Shown piece by piece: positions 26,106 to 35,404 of a DNA stretch of 64,000 bases. The notes beneath the pieces are model-generated. The model did no database searches. It was not told the DNA's origin and saw only the letters and a program-made list of their open reading frames with translations. The stretch is from Paenibacillus tyrphae (GTDB lineage Bacteria; Bacillota; Bacilli; Paenibacillales; NBRC-103111), in the NCBI RefSeq assembly GCF_027925525.1, contig NZ_BSDJ01000006.1, forward strand, positions 62,001 to 126,000. The letters run 5' to 3'. Each line of letters opens with the position of its first letter. Position 1 is the first letter of the stretch. A program made the translations under genes and the position numbers.

Positions 26106-26468
26106 TTATGGCTGCTGATTTTTGTGCCGTACCGGACCGGCGTGACACCAGAGGGTCACGATCGGGTCTTCGATGCTGGAGTGCAGGTGGTGGTCTTCTC
26201 CCGGCTCTACGACGATAATATCGCCTACGGTTACCGGGTGGAACGTCTTGTCGATCTCCATCGTCCCGCAGCCTTGCACGATCAAGAACGCTTCGCAGTC
26301 CGTATGCACGTGATAGTCCCGGCCGTCCGGCCCGTCGTTCGTATGGCTTCGCTCGCCCGGCTTGCTGAACGCCAGGCCGCCCGAGGACACATAGGCGCCA
26401 GGGAGCACTTGTTTCAAAATATGCCCTTCGCGGGCGTCCTGCAGCTCGCTCAAACGGTATTTTTTCAT
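26106..26468 (-). CDS. Cupin-domain protein
   Basis: 120 residues, a single small beta-barrel. First cupin motif: DYHVHTDCEAFLIVQGCG (His and Glu metal ligands); second motif: EPGEDHHLHSS. A metal ion site is therefore likely. Small cupins are isomerases, dioxygenases or ligand sensors; the substrate is unknown. It stands alone between two terminated regions, with GGAGGG before the ATG. Confidence 0.85.
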   Translation of the reverse strand: MKKYRLSELQDAREGHILKQVLPGAYVSSGGLAFSKPGERSHTNDGPDGRDYHVHTDCEAFLIVQGCGTMEIDKTFHPVTVGDIIVVEPGEDHHLHSSIEDPIVTLWCHAGPVRHKNQQP

Positions 26469-26602
26469 TCGCGGTGATCCCTCCGTTTTTTGGAAAAAGG
26501 GGTAATTCCGATTCCGTAATGATCATATCCGATTTGGGCTCCGACGGGTATTGAACAATTTAAGAAAGACATGGAATCTTTTATGCTTTATTCGTAGGGA
26601 AG

Positions 26603-28018
26603 TTACGCGGAGAACCAGGCTTGCTCCAAGATCCGCGCCGCAGCGTCGATGTCCTCCTCGGATAGCCCGGCGAAGCCGAGCAGAATGACCGGGTCCGGCC
26701 CTTCGGGGACGGACTCGAAGCAATAGCCCGAGATGCCGTATACCTTGACGCCCGCTTCCTTCGCGCGGGATACCAGCTCTTCCTCGCTCAAGCCGTTGCG
26801 CACCTTCAGGAGCAGGTGCAGGCCGGCGTTTTCCCCGATAATGTCGACCGGCTGAGGGAACTTGCACACCGCCGCCACAAGCCGGTCTCGTTTTCTTTTG
26901 TAAATGCGGCGCATTTTGTTCAAGTGCTTCTCGAAATGCCCTTCCTTGATAAACCGGTACAGCACGTGCTGATCGATGCGCGAAACGGTCGAGGCATAAG
27001 AAATGTAATGCGTGCGGTACACCTCCAGTAGCCGTCCGGGCAGCACCATATAGCTGATGCGCAGCGAAGGAGATAACGGCTTCGACAGCGTGCCGATATA
27101 GATCACTTTGCCGCTCGAATCCATCCCATGCAGCGAAGGGATCGGCTTGCCGCTGTAGCGGAATTCACTGTCGTAATCGTCCTCGATGATGTACCGGCCA
27201 TCCTGTTCGTTGACCCACTGGAGCAGCCGCATCCGGCGGTTGACCGGCATGACCATGCCCATCGGGAACTGATGGGAGGGCGTCGTATACACGATGTTCG
27301 AGCGTCCGTCCGCAAGCTGCGCAACGTCGACACCCTCTTCATCCAGCGGCAGCAGCTGAACGTCGATGCCGTAGCTTCGGAGAATGCGGTACATCCGGTA
27401 ATACCCCGGATTCTCGACGGCGAATGAATTGTCCCGGCCCAAAATTTGCAGCAGCAGCTGAAACAGGCTCTCCGTCCCGGCGCCGACGATAATTTGTTCC
27501 GGGGTGCAGGACACTCCGCGGGAGTAGTACAGGTACTGGGAAATCGTACTGCGAAGCCTTTCGTCTCCTTGCGGATGCCCGAGCTGCAGCAGCGACTTGT
27601 GCTCGGACTGAATCGTTTCTTTAGCCAGCTTCTTCCATATGGCAAAAGGGAACACGTCCAGATCGATACTTGTCGGCGAAAAATCGTACCGGGGAATGAA
27701 GGCGTCCGAGTCCGTCGTCGGCTTTCGCATGGCAGGTACCGGCGGTTCCGTACCGATCCGCAGCACCTCGTCCGTTTTGCTGACGAAAAATCCGCGCTTC
27801 GGCACCGCTTCGACGTAGCCTTCCGCCACCAACTGCTGATATGCGGTTTCCAGCGTATTTTGGCTGATGCGCAAATACCCGGCCAGCTTCCGCTTGGACG
27901 GCAGCCTTGTCCCGTAGGAGAGGTGCCCCGACTCAATTTCCCGCTTGATGTGCATGTATAGCTGATCGTATAAAGGCTGCTTGCGTCCCGGGTCCAAATG
28001 AACCGTGAACATGTCCAT
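26603..28018 (-). CDS. MocR-type transcriptional regulator (GntR + aminotransferase fold)
   Basis: 471 residues. Residues 1-75 are a GntR winged helix (YDQLYMHIKREIESGHL, then SKRKLAGYLRISQNTLETAY). Residues 110-470 are a class I aminotransferase fold; the Lys in IGTLSKPLSP is the likely pyridoxal phosphate lysine and ISYM follows. MocR proteins (GabR, PdxR) sense PLP or amino compounds and usually control a divergent gene; here that is the EamA transporter gene, whose promoter lies in the 115-bp gap. Confidence 0.92.
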   Translation of the reverse strand: MDMFTVHLDPGRKQPLYDQLYMHIKREIESGHLSYGTRLPSKRKLAGYLRISQNTLETAYQQLVAEGYVEAVPKRGFFVSKTDEVLRIGTEPPVPAMRKPTTDSDAFIPRYDFSPTSIDLDVFPFAIWKKLAKETIQSEHKSLLQLGHPQGDERLRSTISQYLYYSRGVSCTPEQIIVGAGTESLFQLLLQILGRDNSFAVENPGYYRMYRILRSYGIDVQLLPLDEEGVDVAQLADGRSNIVYTTPSHQFPMGMVMPVNRRMRLLQWVNEQDGRYIIEDDYDSEFRYSGKPIPSLHGMDSSGKVIYIGTLSKPLSPSLRISYMVLPGRLLEVYRTHYISYASTVSRIDQHVLYRFIKEGHFEKHLNKMRRIYKRKRDRLVAAVCKFPQPVDIIGENAGLHLLLKVRNGLSEEELVSRAKEAGVKVYGISGYCFESVPEGPDPVILLGFAGLSEEDIDAAARILEQAWFSA

Positions 28019-28051
28019 GAACGATGCCCCTTCCCAAAACTGACCTCATCA

Positions 28052-28063
28052 TTTTGTACAAAA
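28052..28063. promoter_or_regulatory. Palindromic candidate operator between the MocR and DMT genes
   Basis: TTTTGTACAAAA is a perfect 12-bp palindrome in the gap between the divergent genes, 8 bp upstream of the exporter's -35 and just before the MocR ribosome binding site. Binding by the adjacent MocR regulator is an inference. Confidence 0.4.
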
Positions 28064-28070
28064 CTGAAGC

Positions 28071-28099
28071 TTATGATCCGTTCAAATAATGATTATAAT
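28071..28099 (+). promoter_or_regulatory. Probable promoter of the DMT exporter gene
   Basis: A perfect TATAAT at 28094-28099, with a poor -35 (TTATGA) 17 bp upstream. A weak -35 suits an activated promoter, as expected for a MocR target. Confidence 0.5.
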
Positions 28100-28133
28100 C
28101 GAAAAAACATAGACAGGAAAGGACATAAGCAGC

Positions 28134-29087
28134 ATGTTGAAAAAGTCGTATCGAGGAAGAAATCTTGGGCTGGCGCTCATCATTATCGGTGCCGGCTGCT
28201 GGGGATTGTCGTCCCCCATGATGGAATGGCTGTTCTCCCATCAGAAAATGTCGTCCACGGCGCTTCTGCAATTCCGGTTCATGCTATCGGGCGTGATCCT
28301 GCTATTGATCGCCATGGGCAGAAAGCAAAATATATGGAAGGTTTGGACCGATCTTCGCATGGTCCTGTCTTTAATCATCTTTTCGGTCTGCGGGATCATG
28401 GTGCTGCAGTATGCGTTCATCAGCACCGTCGAAACGGGCAATGCTGTGACGGCTACCTTGTTTCAATTTTTGAGTCCGGCGGTCGTCATGATCGTGCTGG
28501 CGTTCAAGAAGCGGAAGCTGCCGACCTGGATCGAGACGGTGCTGGTTTCACTCTGTATCCTCGGGTTGTTTTTCATGGTGACGAACGGGTCTTTGGAAGG
28601 AATTTCCTTGTCGCCCAAAGCCGTCGGCTGGGGGCTTGCCACTGCCGCTGCGTTCGCCTTCTATACGTTGTTTCCGGTTCCGCTCATCCGCCGCTGGGGC
28701 GGCATGCTCGTGTTGGGCTGGGGGATGCTGATCGGCGGGATCGTGTTCAACGCGCTGCCTGTTTCTGGAGGCTTTTACTCGGCTGTGCAGGGCATGGATG
28801 CCATCTCCTGGATTCTCGTGCTGTTTATCGTCTTGTTCGGTACGTGCCTGGCCTTTTTGTTTTATTTGGAAAGCCTTCATTACCTGGAGCCCGCCGAAAC
28901 GAACACGCTGTCCGTCATGGAGCCGCTCGTGACGATCGTCGTTTCGATGCTGTGGCTTGCGGAGCCGTTGAAGTTCTTTCAAATCATGGGCGGTCTGTTC
29001 ATCGTCGCTTCGTCCGTCTTGCTGTCCGTCAAGCCTTGGGATAAAAGGGCGCGAGGCGGGGAGAGAACGGCAAGTGAAGGGTTATAG
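28134..29087 (+). CDS. EamA/DMT-family transporter
   Basis: 317 residues, ten predicted membrane segments in two EamA halves (first half contains IGAGCWGLSSPMMEWL, second ends EPLVTIVVSMLWLAEPL). This is the drug/metabolite transporter superfamily, often exporters of amino acids or similar small molecules. The divergent MocR regulator gene suggests that it moves an amino compound or vitamin B6-related ligand; this is inference. Confidence 0.9.
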   Translation: MLKKSYRGRNLGLALIIIGAGCWGLSSPMMEWLFSHQKMSSTALLQFRFMLSGVILLLIAMGRKQNIWKVWTDLRMVLSLIIFSVCGIMVLQYAFISTVETGNAVTATLFQFLSPAVVMIVLAFKKRKLPTWIETVLVSLCILGLFFMVTNGSLEGISLSPKAVGWGLATAAAFAFYTLFPVPLIRRWGGMLVLGWGMLIGGIVFNALPVSGGFYSAVQGMDAISWILVLFIVLFGTCLAFLFYLESLHYLEPAETNTLSVMEPLVTIVVSMLWLAEPLKFFQIMGGLFIVASSVLLSVKPWDKRARGGERTASEGL

Positions 29088-29202
29088 CCGATTGTCCGGG
29101 CCGGCAAGCCTAAAAAAATACAGTCTCTTAAAAAACGAATCCATCCTCCCTTATCCGAACATGTAGTATGATGAAGAGATCAAGGGAAAGGGGAGATCCG
29201 TC

Positions 29203-30390
29203 ATGACCGCACGGGAAACGTGGATTGCGGAAGTCGAAGGCATTGAGACGCTGGATACGCATACCCATTTAGTCGGGGACAAGCTGTGTGCGCAGAGCTT
29301 CTGGGATATCGCCCATTATTTCTGGTTGAACCGGGAAATGCAGGCGGGCGGATATCCCGCCGACGCGGCGGAGCTGCCGGAGAAGGAGCGCATCGAAGCG
29401 TTTATGAAGGCGTACCGCGCCACGCGGAATACGCTGATGAATTGGACCGTCACACACATCTTCAAGCAGCTGTACGGAATTGAGCTCCGCGACGAGCGCT
29501 CTGTCTACGAGGCCGATGAGGCGGTCCGGGCATCGGCTCAACAGGCGGGCTGGGCGCAGCAGGTGGCGGACAAGCTGAACGTCCGCGCCTTCGTGGTCAA
29601 TCATCCGGACCATGCGAAGTTTGTCGGCATGAAGCGCGACGCGATTTTGCTTCCGCGGATCGACGGCAAGCTGCCGCAGTGGACCCGGGCCATCGCGGCG
29701 TCGGCGCAGCCGGAGGAAGCGTACGAAGAGGCGCAGCAAAGCATAGATAAGCTGTTTGCGTCGTACCGGGTGCAGGGGTGCCCGGGCGTCATGACAACGC
29801 TGCCCGCTTTCGAGGCCAGCGCCAACCGCTCGTATGCGTTGAAAGCCGGCGCGACGGAGGACCAGATCCTGATGATGCTTCTGCATGCGGTGTGCGAAGC
29901 GGCCGAGCGTCACGGGCAGATGTTGCAAATCTTCGTGGGCGTGGAACGGTCCTGGTGTGGTATGGCGACCCCAGTAAACGATCCGCTCAAGATCGTCAAG
30001 CTGTCCGGCTTGTTCGAGCGGTATGCCGTTCCGTTCGAGCTGGTGGCAGCCTCGGAGCTGAACAACCTGGATATCGTCCAGGCGGCGTGGAATTTCCCCA
30101 ATGTGCACACGGGAGGGCAGTGGTGGTTCAATTTCCGCGCCAGCACGTACCGCGATGCGATGCAGTACCGGCTGGAGGCGCTGCCTGCGCTCAAAAGCTC
30201 GCTGATCGTCTCCGACGCGCGCTGCATCGAATGGAGCTACGGCAAAATCGCGCTCGTCAAACGGCTGATGGCCGAGTTTCTCTTCGAGCAGACGGAGCGG
30301 GGCTGGATCGACCGCGAGACGGCGCTGCAGGTTGCCAGGGGCTGGCTCTACGAGAGCGCGGCGCAGCGGTACGGCTTCCGGGAGCAGTAA
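29203..30390 (+). CDS. Uronate-isomerase-like amidohydrolase superfamily protein
   Basis: 395 residues. ETLDTHTHLVGD near the N-terminus is the first-strand HxH metal motif of the amidohydrolase TIM barrel. NVHTGGQWWFNF and IVSDARCIEWSYGKI near the C-terminus resemble the glucuronate isomerase (UxaC) family, although it is shorter than typical UxaC (about 465). It may act on a sugar acid or be a related hydrolase. The start has AAAGGGGAG at 7 nt. No other uronate genes are nearby. Confidence 0.78.
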   Translation: MTARETWIAEVEGIETLDTHTHLVGDKLCAQSFWDIAHYFWLNREMQAGGYPADAAELPEKERIEAFMKAYRATRNTLMNWTVTHIFKQLYGIELRDERSVYEADEAVRASAQQAGWAQQVADKLNVRAFVVNHPDHAKFVGMKRDAILLPRIDGKLPQWTRAIAASAQPEEAYEEAQQSIDKLFASYRVQGCPGVMTTLPAFEASANRSYALKAGATEDQILMMLLHAVCEAAERHGQMLQIFVGVERSWCGMATPVNDPLKIVKLSGLFERYAVPFELVAASELNNLDIVQAAWNFPNVHTGGQWWFNFRASTYRDAMQYRLEALPALKSSLIVSDARCIEWSYGKIALVKRLMAEFLFEQTERGWIDRETALQVARGWLYESAAQRYGFREQ

Positions 30391-30413
30391 GCGCGCCCGG
30401 CGGAGGCGGCCCA

Positions 30414-31703
30414 TTAAACGATCAGATCGCTGGCAAGCACGGCCAGCTCGATTTTTTTCAGTCCGATGCCGCAGTCTTGCGTCATTTCGAAGGAGAACGG
30501 CGCACTGATTTCCGTAAAATAGTCGAGGACGGACAGGTCGCGGAACCAATCCCCGGGTACGGGCGGTTCGACGTCCCTGTCCTTCCATGCATCCGTCAGC
30601 GCCGGACTGTACAGCGGGGCTGCGCCGGGCCGCAGCTTGCAGCCGTCGAGCCGTTCCAGCAGCTGGCCGCGGGGCCGGGGCGGCTCCTTGCGCACGGGTG
30701 CGAACAGGTGCGGCCAGTAATCCGCGCGGGAGCCGCTGTGACGGCGTCCGCAGGCGAACGCTTGGGCGCCCTCGGCTACCGCACGTATCCCGAATAAAAT
30801 GGCGTACAGCTTTTTGCCGACCTCGATGCGCTCCCGCACGCTGCTGAAGTTTTCCAGAATCAGACCTGCGAGCCGTATACGTTCTCCTTGAACATATGGA
30901 AACACGACCTGGTTCAGCTGAAGCAGCGTCTGCGTCTGAAAAAACAACGTGTCGAGCACGGTGCTTTGAAACGAAGGATGACGGACGACGCGCTCCTCAA
31001 TGTAATGCTGCTCGTTCACGATTAACGCGACGGTGAGCAGCCCGGATTCCCGCTCGACCCAGAAGCGGTCCCAGACCGGGCGCATAAAGCGCGAAACGCC
31101 GAGCCGGGGGAGCAGATGAAACAGCGGGCGTTTCAGCTGCAGGCTCGCCCGGTACAGCAGAAGCTGCGGGTAAGCATCCCGGAAGATGAGCGCGTTGGCC
31201 CTTTCCAAAAAAGCGAAAACGTTCTCGCACTGCTCTTCGTTCAGCAGAAACGGCAGCAGATCACCCCGCAGATCCGTCATGCTCCAGCCCCCGTTGCGCG
31301 ACACCATATGAGCGAGAAACGCCCAATGCAGCTCCGGATGCTCCCGGTACATATGCAAATAAGCCGCGGTACGCGTCACATTGTTGCGGATATGCACGTC
31401 CCGCTCGCGCAGGATGCGCTCCAGCAGCTCCTGCTCCTCTTCCTTGGCCTCAGGCCCGGTCTCCGGGGTTTCCTTTGCCGGCTCCGCGTTCCCTTCCTGC
31501 AGCGCAAGCTTCCATTGCAGGCGCTTGCGCAGCGCTTCGACTGACAGCGGATCGATCGGAATGCGGTGCGCCGCAGCCAACAGCTTTTTTTCATGCGCTA
31601 ATGTCTGTGCCTTTCCTTTGACCCACTCTGCCGCTTCCTGTGGCAAATCCGCCAGCTTATGGAGCAGATCGATGCCGTTCCAACGGTATTTTCCCCGGCT
31701 CAT
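30414..31703 (-). CDS. DUF2515 family protein (YppC-like)
   Basis: 429 residues, no signal peptide or membrane helix, mostly alpha-helical. The motif MVSRNGGWSMTDLRGD near residue 155 is characteristic of DUF2515 (Bacillus YppC). An acidic linker of Glu and Pro occupies about residues 75-95. Function unknown. It is divergent from the stalk-domain lipoprotein gene. Confidence 0.82.
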   Translation of the reverse strand: MSRGKYRWNGIDLLHKLADLPQEAAEWVKGKAQTLAHEKKLLAAAHRIPIDPLSVEALRKRLQWKLALQEGNAEPAKETPETGPEAKEEEQELLERILRERDVHIRNNVTRTAAYLHMYREHPELHWAFLAHMVSRNGGWSMTDLRGDLLPFLLNEEQCENVFAFLERANALIFRDAYPQLLLYRASLQLKRPLFHLLPRLGVSRFMRPVWDRFWVERESGLLTVALIVNEQHYIEERVVRHPSFQSTVLDTLFFQTQTLLQLNQVVFPYVQGERIRLAGLILENFSSVRERIEVGKKLYAILFGIRAVAEGAQAFACGRRHSGSRADYWPHLFAPVRKEPPRPRGQLLERLDGCKLRPGAAPLYSPALTDAWKDRDVEPPVPGDWFRDLSVLDYFTEISAPFSFEMTQDCGIGLKKIELAVLASDLIV

Positions 31704-31847
31704 GTTCCGAGACCTCCCGCCTTAAAAAAAGGATTTTCCAAACTGCTGTCGTATAATTCCATATGCAAGTGCGCAACGTTCTGCCAATTTTTTCGTATAA
31801 GACGGTAGGTTGCATGCATTATAGTACATATTTTTAGGAGGTTCCCG

Positions 31848-33422
31848 ATGAGAACAAAACGTTGGAACGTCATGCTCAGCCTCGTGCTGGTCGGCATCCT
31901 GATCCTGCTGGCCGGCTGCCAGCCGGTCGGCAATGTCGACGTAGGCAAAGCGATGGCCGGAAGCTTGGCCGTCAAATCTTCGGAAGGCAAGCAAACGGTA
32001 ACGCTGGAGCTGACGCCGGACCCGGGGGTCACGATGTCGCCGGAGGGCAAACGGGCTTTCGATCTGTTCAGCAAGGTGAAGATCGACATTACCGAGATGA
32101 AAATGCAAGATCAACTGCATACGTCTTTGAAAGGCGCATTCGAGTATCAGAAGGGCCGCGTGCCGTTCGAGCTGGTCATGTCCGACATGAATTACACGCT
32201 CAAAATCGAAGGCGCGAAAAAGCCGATCGTCATCCGCAACAGCGCGACGGCGATGAGCGGCACCGCCGAGCTTTCGAAGGAAGTGCAGGAGCAGCTCCAA
32301 CAGCTTAGCAAGAAAGCGGTTGAGGCAATGCCTTCGCTCACGTCGTTCTTCACCCGCAACTTCCCGAACCCTAGCAAAATTACGGCTGCGGAAGTGAACG
32401 AAACCGTAAACGGCGAATCGCTGACCCTGCAAAAGGTGCATGCCGAAGTCTACGGCAACGAGCTGCTTGGCTTGGTGAAAGGCTTCTTGACAAACGTACT
32501 AGCCGACGATCAAGGCCTGAAGGATTTTATCGGCGTGCTGTATGATCTGTATGTGCCGATCCTGAAGGAAGTGACCAAGGAAGCCGGCAAGAGTGATGTC
32601 AATTCGATGAACGACCCGCTTACGCCTTATTTGAACAATAAAGCGCTGGCTGTAGAATTCATTCATACGTTCGTTAAAACCCATTTGGAGCAAATGCTCA
32701 AGGATTTCGACGCGTCGGTCGACGCGATGGGTCCGGAAGCCAAAGCTTGGTTGAGCGACAATCAATCGCTTAAGATGGACCTGTATGTAGACAAAGATTA
32801 CGTAACTCGTAAATCGAACACGGAAATTGGCTTCACCCTTCCTCAAGGCAAGGGAGACGGCTTGAAAAGCGTCAAAATCACATCGGTCTATGAAGTGTGG
32901 AACGTGAATAAGCCGGTACAGGCGGCTACGATTGACACCGCCGGCGGCGTTATCGAAATGAACGGTGCGGACGGCCGCATGACGGCAAGCAAATTCGTCG
33001 CATCGCTTGATCCGAACTCCCAGCTGTATAAGCTGCTTAAAGACGATCTTGGCGTAACGAAGAAAAATATCAGCATGTTCGTCGGCGAAGACAAAGAGCT
33101 TTCTTTCGGTTCGCTCCCGTATAACGACAACGGAACGATCATGGTTCCGGCGCGTTTCGTCGTCGAGGAACTGGATGCCGATGTGAAGTGGGATGAGGCC
33201 ACCAAGCAAGTCAAAGTGACCGACCCGCTCAGCGGCGCCGTGCTCGTATTAACGATCGGCAGCGACGAAGCTACCGTGAACGGCAAAACCGTGAAGCTGG
33301 AGAAGCCGGCCGTACTCGTGGATGGCGTTACTTATGTTCCTGTTCGCGTCGTTTCCGAAGGCCTCGGAGCAAAAGTAGGCTGGGAGCAAGAAACGCAAAC
33401 CGTTAAAATTACCCGAGATTAA
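31848..33422 (+). CDS. Lipoprotein with C-terminal copper-amine-oxidase N-domain (stalk)
   Basis: 524 residues. The signal peptide has lipobox LLAGC (Cys near 24). The middle of about 340 residues is helical and of unknown fold. The C-terminal 110 residues carry paired copper amine oxidase N-terminal-like repeats: NDNGTIMVPARFVVEELDA and DGVTYVPVRVVSEGLGA, each followed by a WD/WE-x-x-T-x-x-V-K-(V/I)-T strand. This module is very common in Paenibacillus surface proteins and has no catalytic copper site. Start AGGAGG, 6 nt, ATG. Its role at the envelope is unknown. Confidence 0.88.
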   Translation: MRTKRWNVMLSLVLVGILILLAGCQPVGNVDVGKAMAGSLAVKSSEGKQTVTLELTPDPGVTMSPEGKRAFDLFSKVKIDITEMKMQDQLHTSLKGAFEYQKGRVPFELVMSDMNYTLKIEGAKKPIVIRNSATAMSGTAELSKEVQEQLQQLSKKAVEAMPSLTSFFTRNFPNPSKITAAEVNETVNGESLTLQKVHAEVYGNELLGLVKGFLTNVLADDQGLKDFIGVLYDLYVPILKEVTKEAGKSDVNSMNDPLTPYLNNKALAVEFIHTFVKTHLEQMLKDFDASVDAMGPEAKAWLSDNQSLKMDLYVDKDYVTRKSNTEIGFTLPQGKGDGLKSVKITSVYEVWNVNKPVQAATIDTAGGVIEMNGADGRMTASKFVASLDPNSQLYKLLKDDLGVTKKNISMFVGEDKELSFGSLPYNDNGTIMVPARFVVEELDADVKWDEATKQVKVTDPLSGAVLVLTIGSDEATVNGKTVKLEKPAVLVDGVTYVPVRVVSEGLGAKVGWEQETQTVKITRD

Positions 33423-33481
33423 TTTGGCTTTATCCTTAATATGTGCTTGAACGGCCGGACTATTCCGGCCTTGGAAGCAGA

Positions 33482-33534
33482 AAACAGCCTCCCATCCGAC
33501 TCCGCCTCGGAAAGATGGGGGCTGTTTCTTTTTT
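33482..33534. terminator. Bidirectional terminator, lipoprotein / RHH gene
   Basis: Arms 33482-33496 (AAACAGCCTCCCATC) and 33514-33527 (GATGGGGGCTGTTT) pair with one bulge. TTTTTT follows on the plus strand and TTTT on the minus strand. A second GC hairpin GGCCGGA / TCCGGCC lies at 33452-33470. Confidence 0.8.
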
Positions 33535-33552
33535 CGTATACGAGGTTCAGGC

Positions 33553-33768
33553 TTAATCCTGTGTTGTTGAATCGGAAGGCGGGGCCTTCGTCTCCGCTCC
33601 CGGTCCGAGCGACCGGGGGGAAGGCAGCCGACCGGCTCGGGCAGCCGTCTCGCGCAGCAGGTATTCGATATGGCTGTTGACGCTGCGGAATTCGTCGGCC
33701 GCCCATTTTTCCAGCACTTCGTACAGCTTCGGATCAAGCCGCAGCGGGAAATTTTTTTTGCCGGCCAT
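33553..33768 (-). CDS. Small ribbon-helix-helix (Arc-like) protein
   Basis: 71 residues. [19 protein letters not shown] followed by [14 protein letters not shown] is the beta-strand and helix-helix pattern of Arc/MetJ-type DNA-binding proteins. The C-terminal 25 residues are Pro/Ser-rich and probably disordered. It starts 9 bp after the stop of the SPFH gene with a poor ribosome binding site, so translation is likely coupled. The target is unknown; autoregulation of the pair is plausible. Confidence 0.75.
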   Translation of the reverse strand: MAGKKNFPLRLDPKLYEVLEKWAADEFRSVNSHIEYLLRETAARAGRLPSPRSLGPGAETKAPPSDSTTQD

Positions 33769-33777
33769 AGCGGACCG

Positions 33778-34620
33778 TCAGTACAAGCTTCCCGTATTGA
33801 TGACCGGATTGGCGGAACGGTCCGACACGATGGCGACGAGCAGATTGTTGATCATGGCGGCTTTGCGTTCTTCGTCAAGCTCGATGACGCCTTCTTGCTG
33901 CAATTGGGCGATTGCCAACTGCACCATGCCGACGGCGCCTTCCACAATTTTGGCACGCGCGGCGATGATCGCCGTTGCCTGCTGACGCTGCAGCATGGCG
34001 CTCGCGATTTCCGTGGAATAAGCCAGATGCGTCAGACGCGCTTCAATGACTTCGACGCCGGCTACCGACAGCCGGTCCTGCAGCTCGCGGCTCAGCTCTT
34101 TGGCAACCTCTTCGGAGTTGCCGCGCAAGGAGTAACCGTTCTCGTAAGAATCGTACGGATATTTGTTGGCGACGTGCCGCAGCGCGGTTTCGCTTTGGAT
34201 TTCAACGAATTGCTCGTAGTTGTCGACATCGAAGCTCGCTCTGGCCGAATCGACGACGCGGAAGACGACGACGGCGGCGATTTCAATCGGGTTGCCATCG
34301 ATGTCGTTCACCTTTAACTTGGCGCTGTTGAAGTTGCGGACGCGCAGCGATACCTTTTTGCGTCCGGAGAACGGAACCGTTACCCACATGCCGCTCTCGC
34401 GCATTGTTCCGGCGTAGCTGCCGAAGAACGTCACGACCATCGCCTGATTCGGTTGAATAACCGTTAATGAAGACAAGGGGAGCACCGAAAGAATGATTAA
34501 AACGATGCCCAGAACGGGCGAAGTTTCTGTAATCAGAAGGGAAAGTCCTCCTCCGACCAGCGCAAGCACCAGCAGCAGCCCGACAAATCCGTTCATCACC
34601 CATGCTTTTCTTTCTTTCAT
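33778..34620 (-). CDS. SPFH/Band 7 domain membrane protein
   Basis: About 280 residues from the ATG at 34620 (AAAGGAG at 8 nt). Two N-terminal membrane segments (about 8-50) are followed by a Band 7 domain ([21 protein letters not shown] to about residue 210, with the [24 protein letters not shown] segment) and a helical tail. Such proteins form large membrane-associated oligomers (flotillin, stomatin, YdjP/YuaG types). It is co-transcribed with the RHH gene. Confidence 0.9.
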   Translation of the reverse strand: MKERKAWVMNGFVGLLLVLALVGGGLSLLITETSPVLGIVLIILSVLPLSSLTVIQPNQAMVVTFFGSYAGTMRESGMWVTVPFSGRKKVSLRVRNFNSAKLKVNDIDGNPIEIAAVVVFRVVDSARASFDVDNYEQFVEIQSETALRHVANKYPYDSYENGYSLRGNSEEVAKELSRELQDRLSVAGVEVIEARLTHLAYSTEIASAMLQRQQATAIIAARAKIVEGAVGMVQLAIAQLQQEGVIELDEERKAAMINNLLVAIVSDRSANPVINTGSLY

Positions 34621-34669
34621 CGCAAACACTCCTTTGTTTTAAAGGGAATCATATTGTTTTGATATTTTT

Positions 34670-34698
34670 ATGATATCACTTTTAGTAATAATTGTAAA
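34670..34698 (-). promoter_or_regulatory. Sigma-A-type promoter of the SPFH gene
   Basis: Read on the minus strand: TTTACA, 17-bp spacer, TATCAT, 50 bp before the SPFH start. Both hexamers match 5/6. Confidence 0.65.
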
Positions 34699-34836
34699 GT
34701 AGGATAAAGTGGAAATTTCAATTGAGCAAATGAAGTTGGGCCCCTCTGCGCAAGATTGACAGAAGCCGCTCCGAGTGCTATAAGTGGGGTAAGCGAAAGA
34801 AATAGCGCAAAACGATGACCGAAGGCGGTGCTTTCC

Positions 34837-35181
34837 GTGGAACAAGTGACAACCGAACAACGATTTAGAGAAGTAATCGGCGGCTCCAAGCCGACCGTTG
34901 CCGTTTTCAAAGCGACTTGGTGCAAGGACTGCCATTTCATCGATCCGTTCATGCCTCAAGTGGAGGAAGCGTACCAAGATCGCCTGAACTTCATTCATAT
35001 TGACCGCGACGATTTGCCGGACCTTTGCTCGGAATTGAACATTTTGGGTATCCCGAGCTTTATCGCGTTCCGCGACGGGCAAGAGCTTGTCCGCTTCGTC
35101 AGCAAGCTGCGCAAAACCCGCGACGAGATCGAGCAATTCCTGGACCGCGCGCTGGAAGTATCGAACGCTTTGCAAAAGTAG
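34837..35181 (+). CDS. Thioredoxin-family protein
   Basis: About 114 residues from the GTG at 34837 (AAGGCGG at 8 nt). The redox motif is WCKDC near residue 30, then the cis-Pro segment GIPSF. There is no signal peptide, so it is a cytoplasmic thiol oxidoreductase like YtpP. The Lys-Asp pair inside the CxxC is unusual compared with Gly-Pro of classical thioredoxin. Monocistronic, with its own terminator. Confidence 0.88.
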   Translation: MEQVTTEQRFREVIGGSKPTVAVFKATWCKDCHFIDPFMPQVEEAYQDRLNFIHIDRDDLPDLCSELNILGIPSFIAFRDGQELVRFVSKLRKTRDEIEQFLDRALEVSNALQK

Positions 35182-35202
35182 CACCCATAGAGGGCCCAAG
35201 CT

Positions 35203-35242
35203 CAAAAGCCCGCCGGAAACCGTTCCGGCCGGGCTTTTGTTT
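35203..35242 (+). terminator. Intrinsic terminator after the thioredoxin gene
   Basis: Stem CAAAAGCCCG / CGGGCTTTTG extended by CCGGAA / TTCCGG with one bulged C and a 4-nt loop, followed by TTTGTTTG-type sequence. Confidence 0.8.
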
Positions 35243-35404
35243 GTTGAAGAGGGTGGTGCAGAGGTTTCGCCCGGTTTCAAGGCTTTGTAACATTTCCGCA
35301 TGGATTTAGGTACTTTTTATCGCTATAATAAGGGTTGGACGTTCGCTTTTGTCTAATGTTGTCGACAAATGATCATAGACGTATTTTATAGAAGAAGCGG
35401 GTGA

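Noticed and set aside
29269-30588. 439-codon minus-strand frame over the uronate-isomerase-like gene
   Set aside because: Arg/Leu-rich shadow translation; the plus-strand gene has a metal motif and a good start.
33553-33768. RHH gene as the antitoxin of a toxin-antitoxin pair
   Set aside because: No small toxin-like gene is adjacent; the only partner is the SPFH membrane protein.
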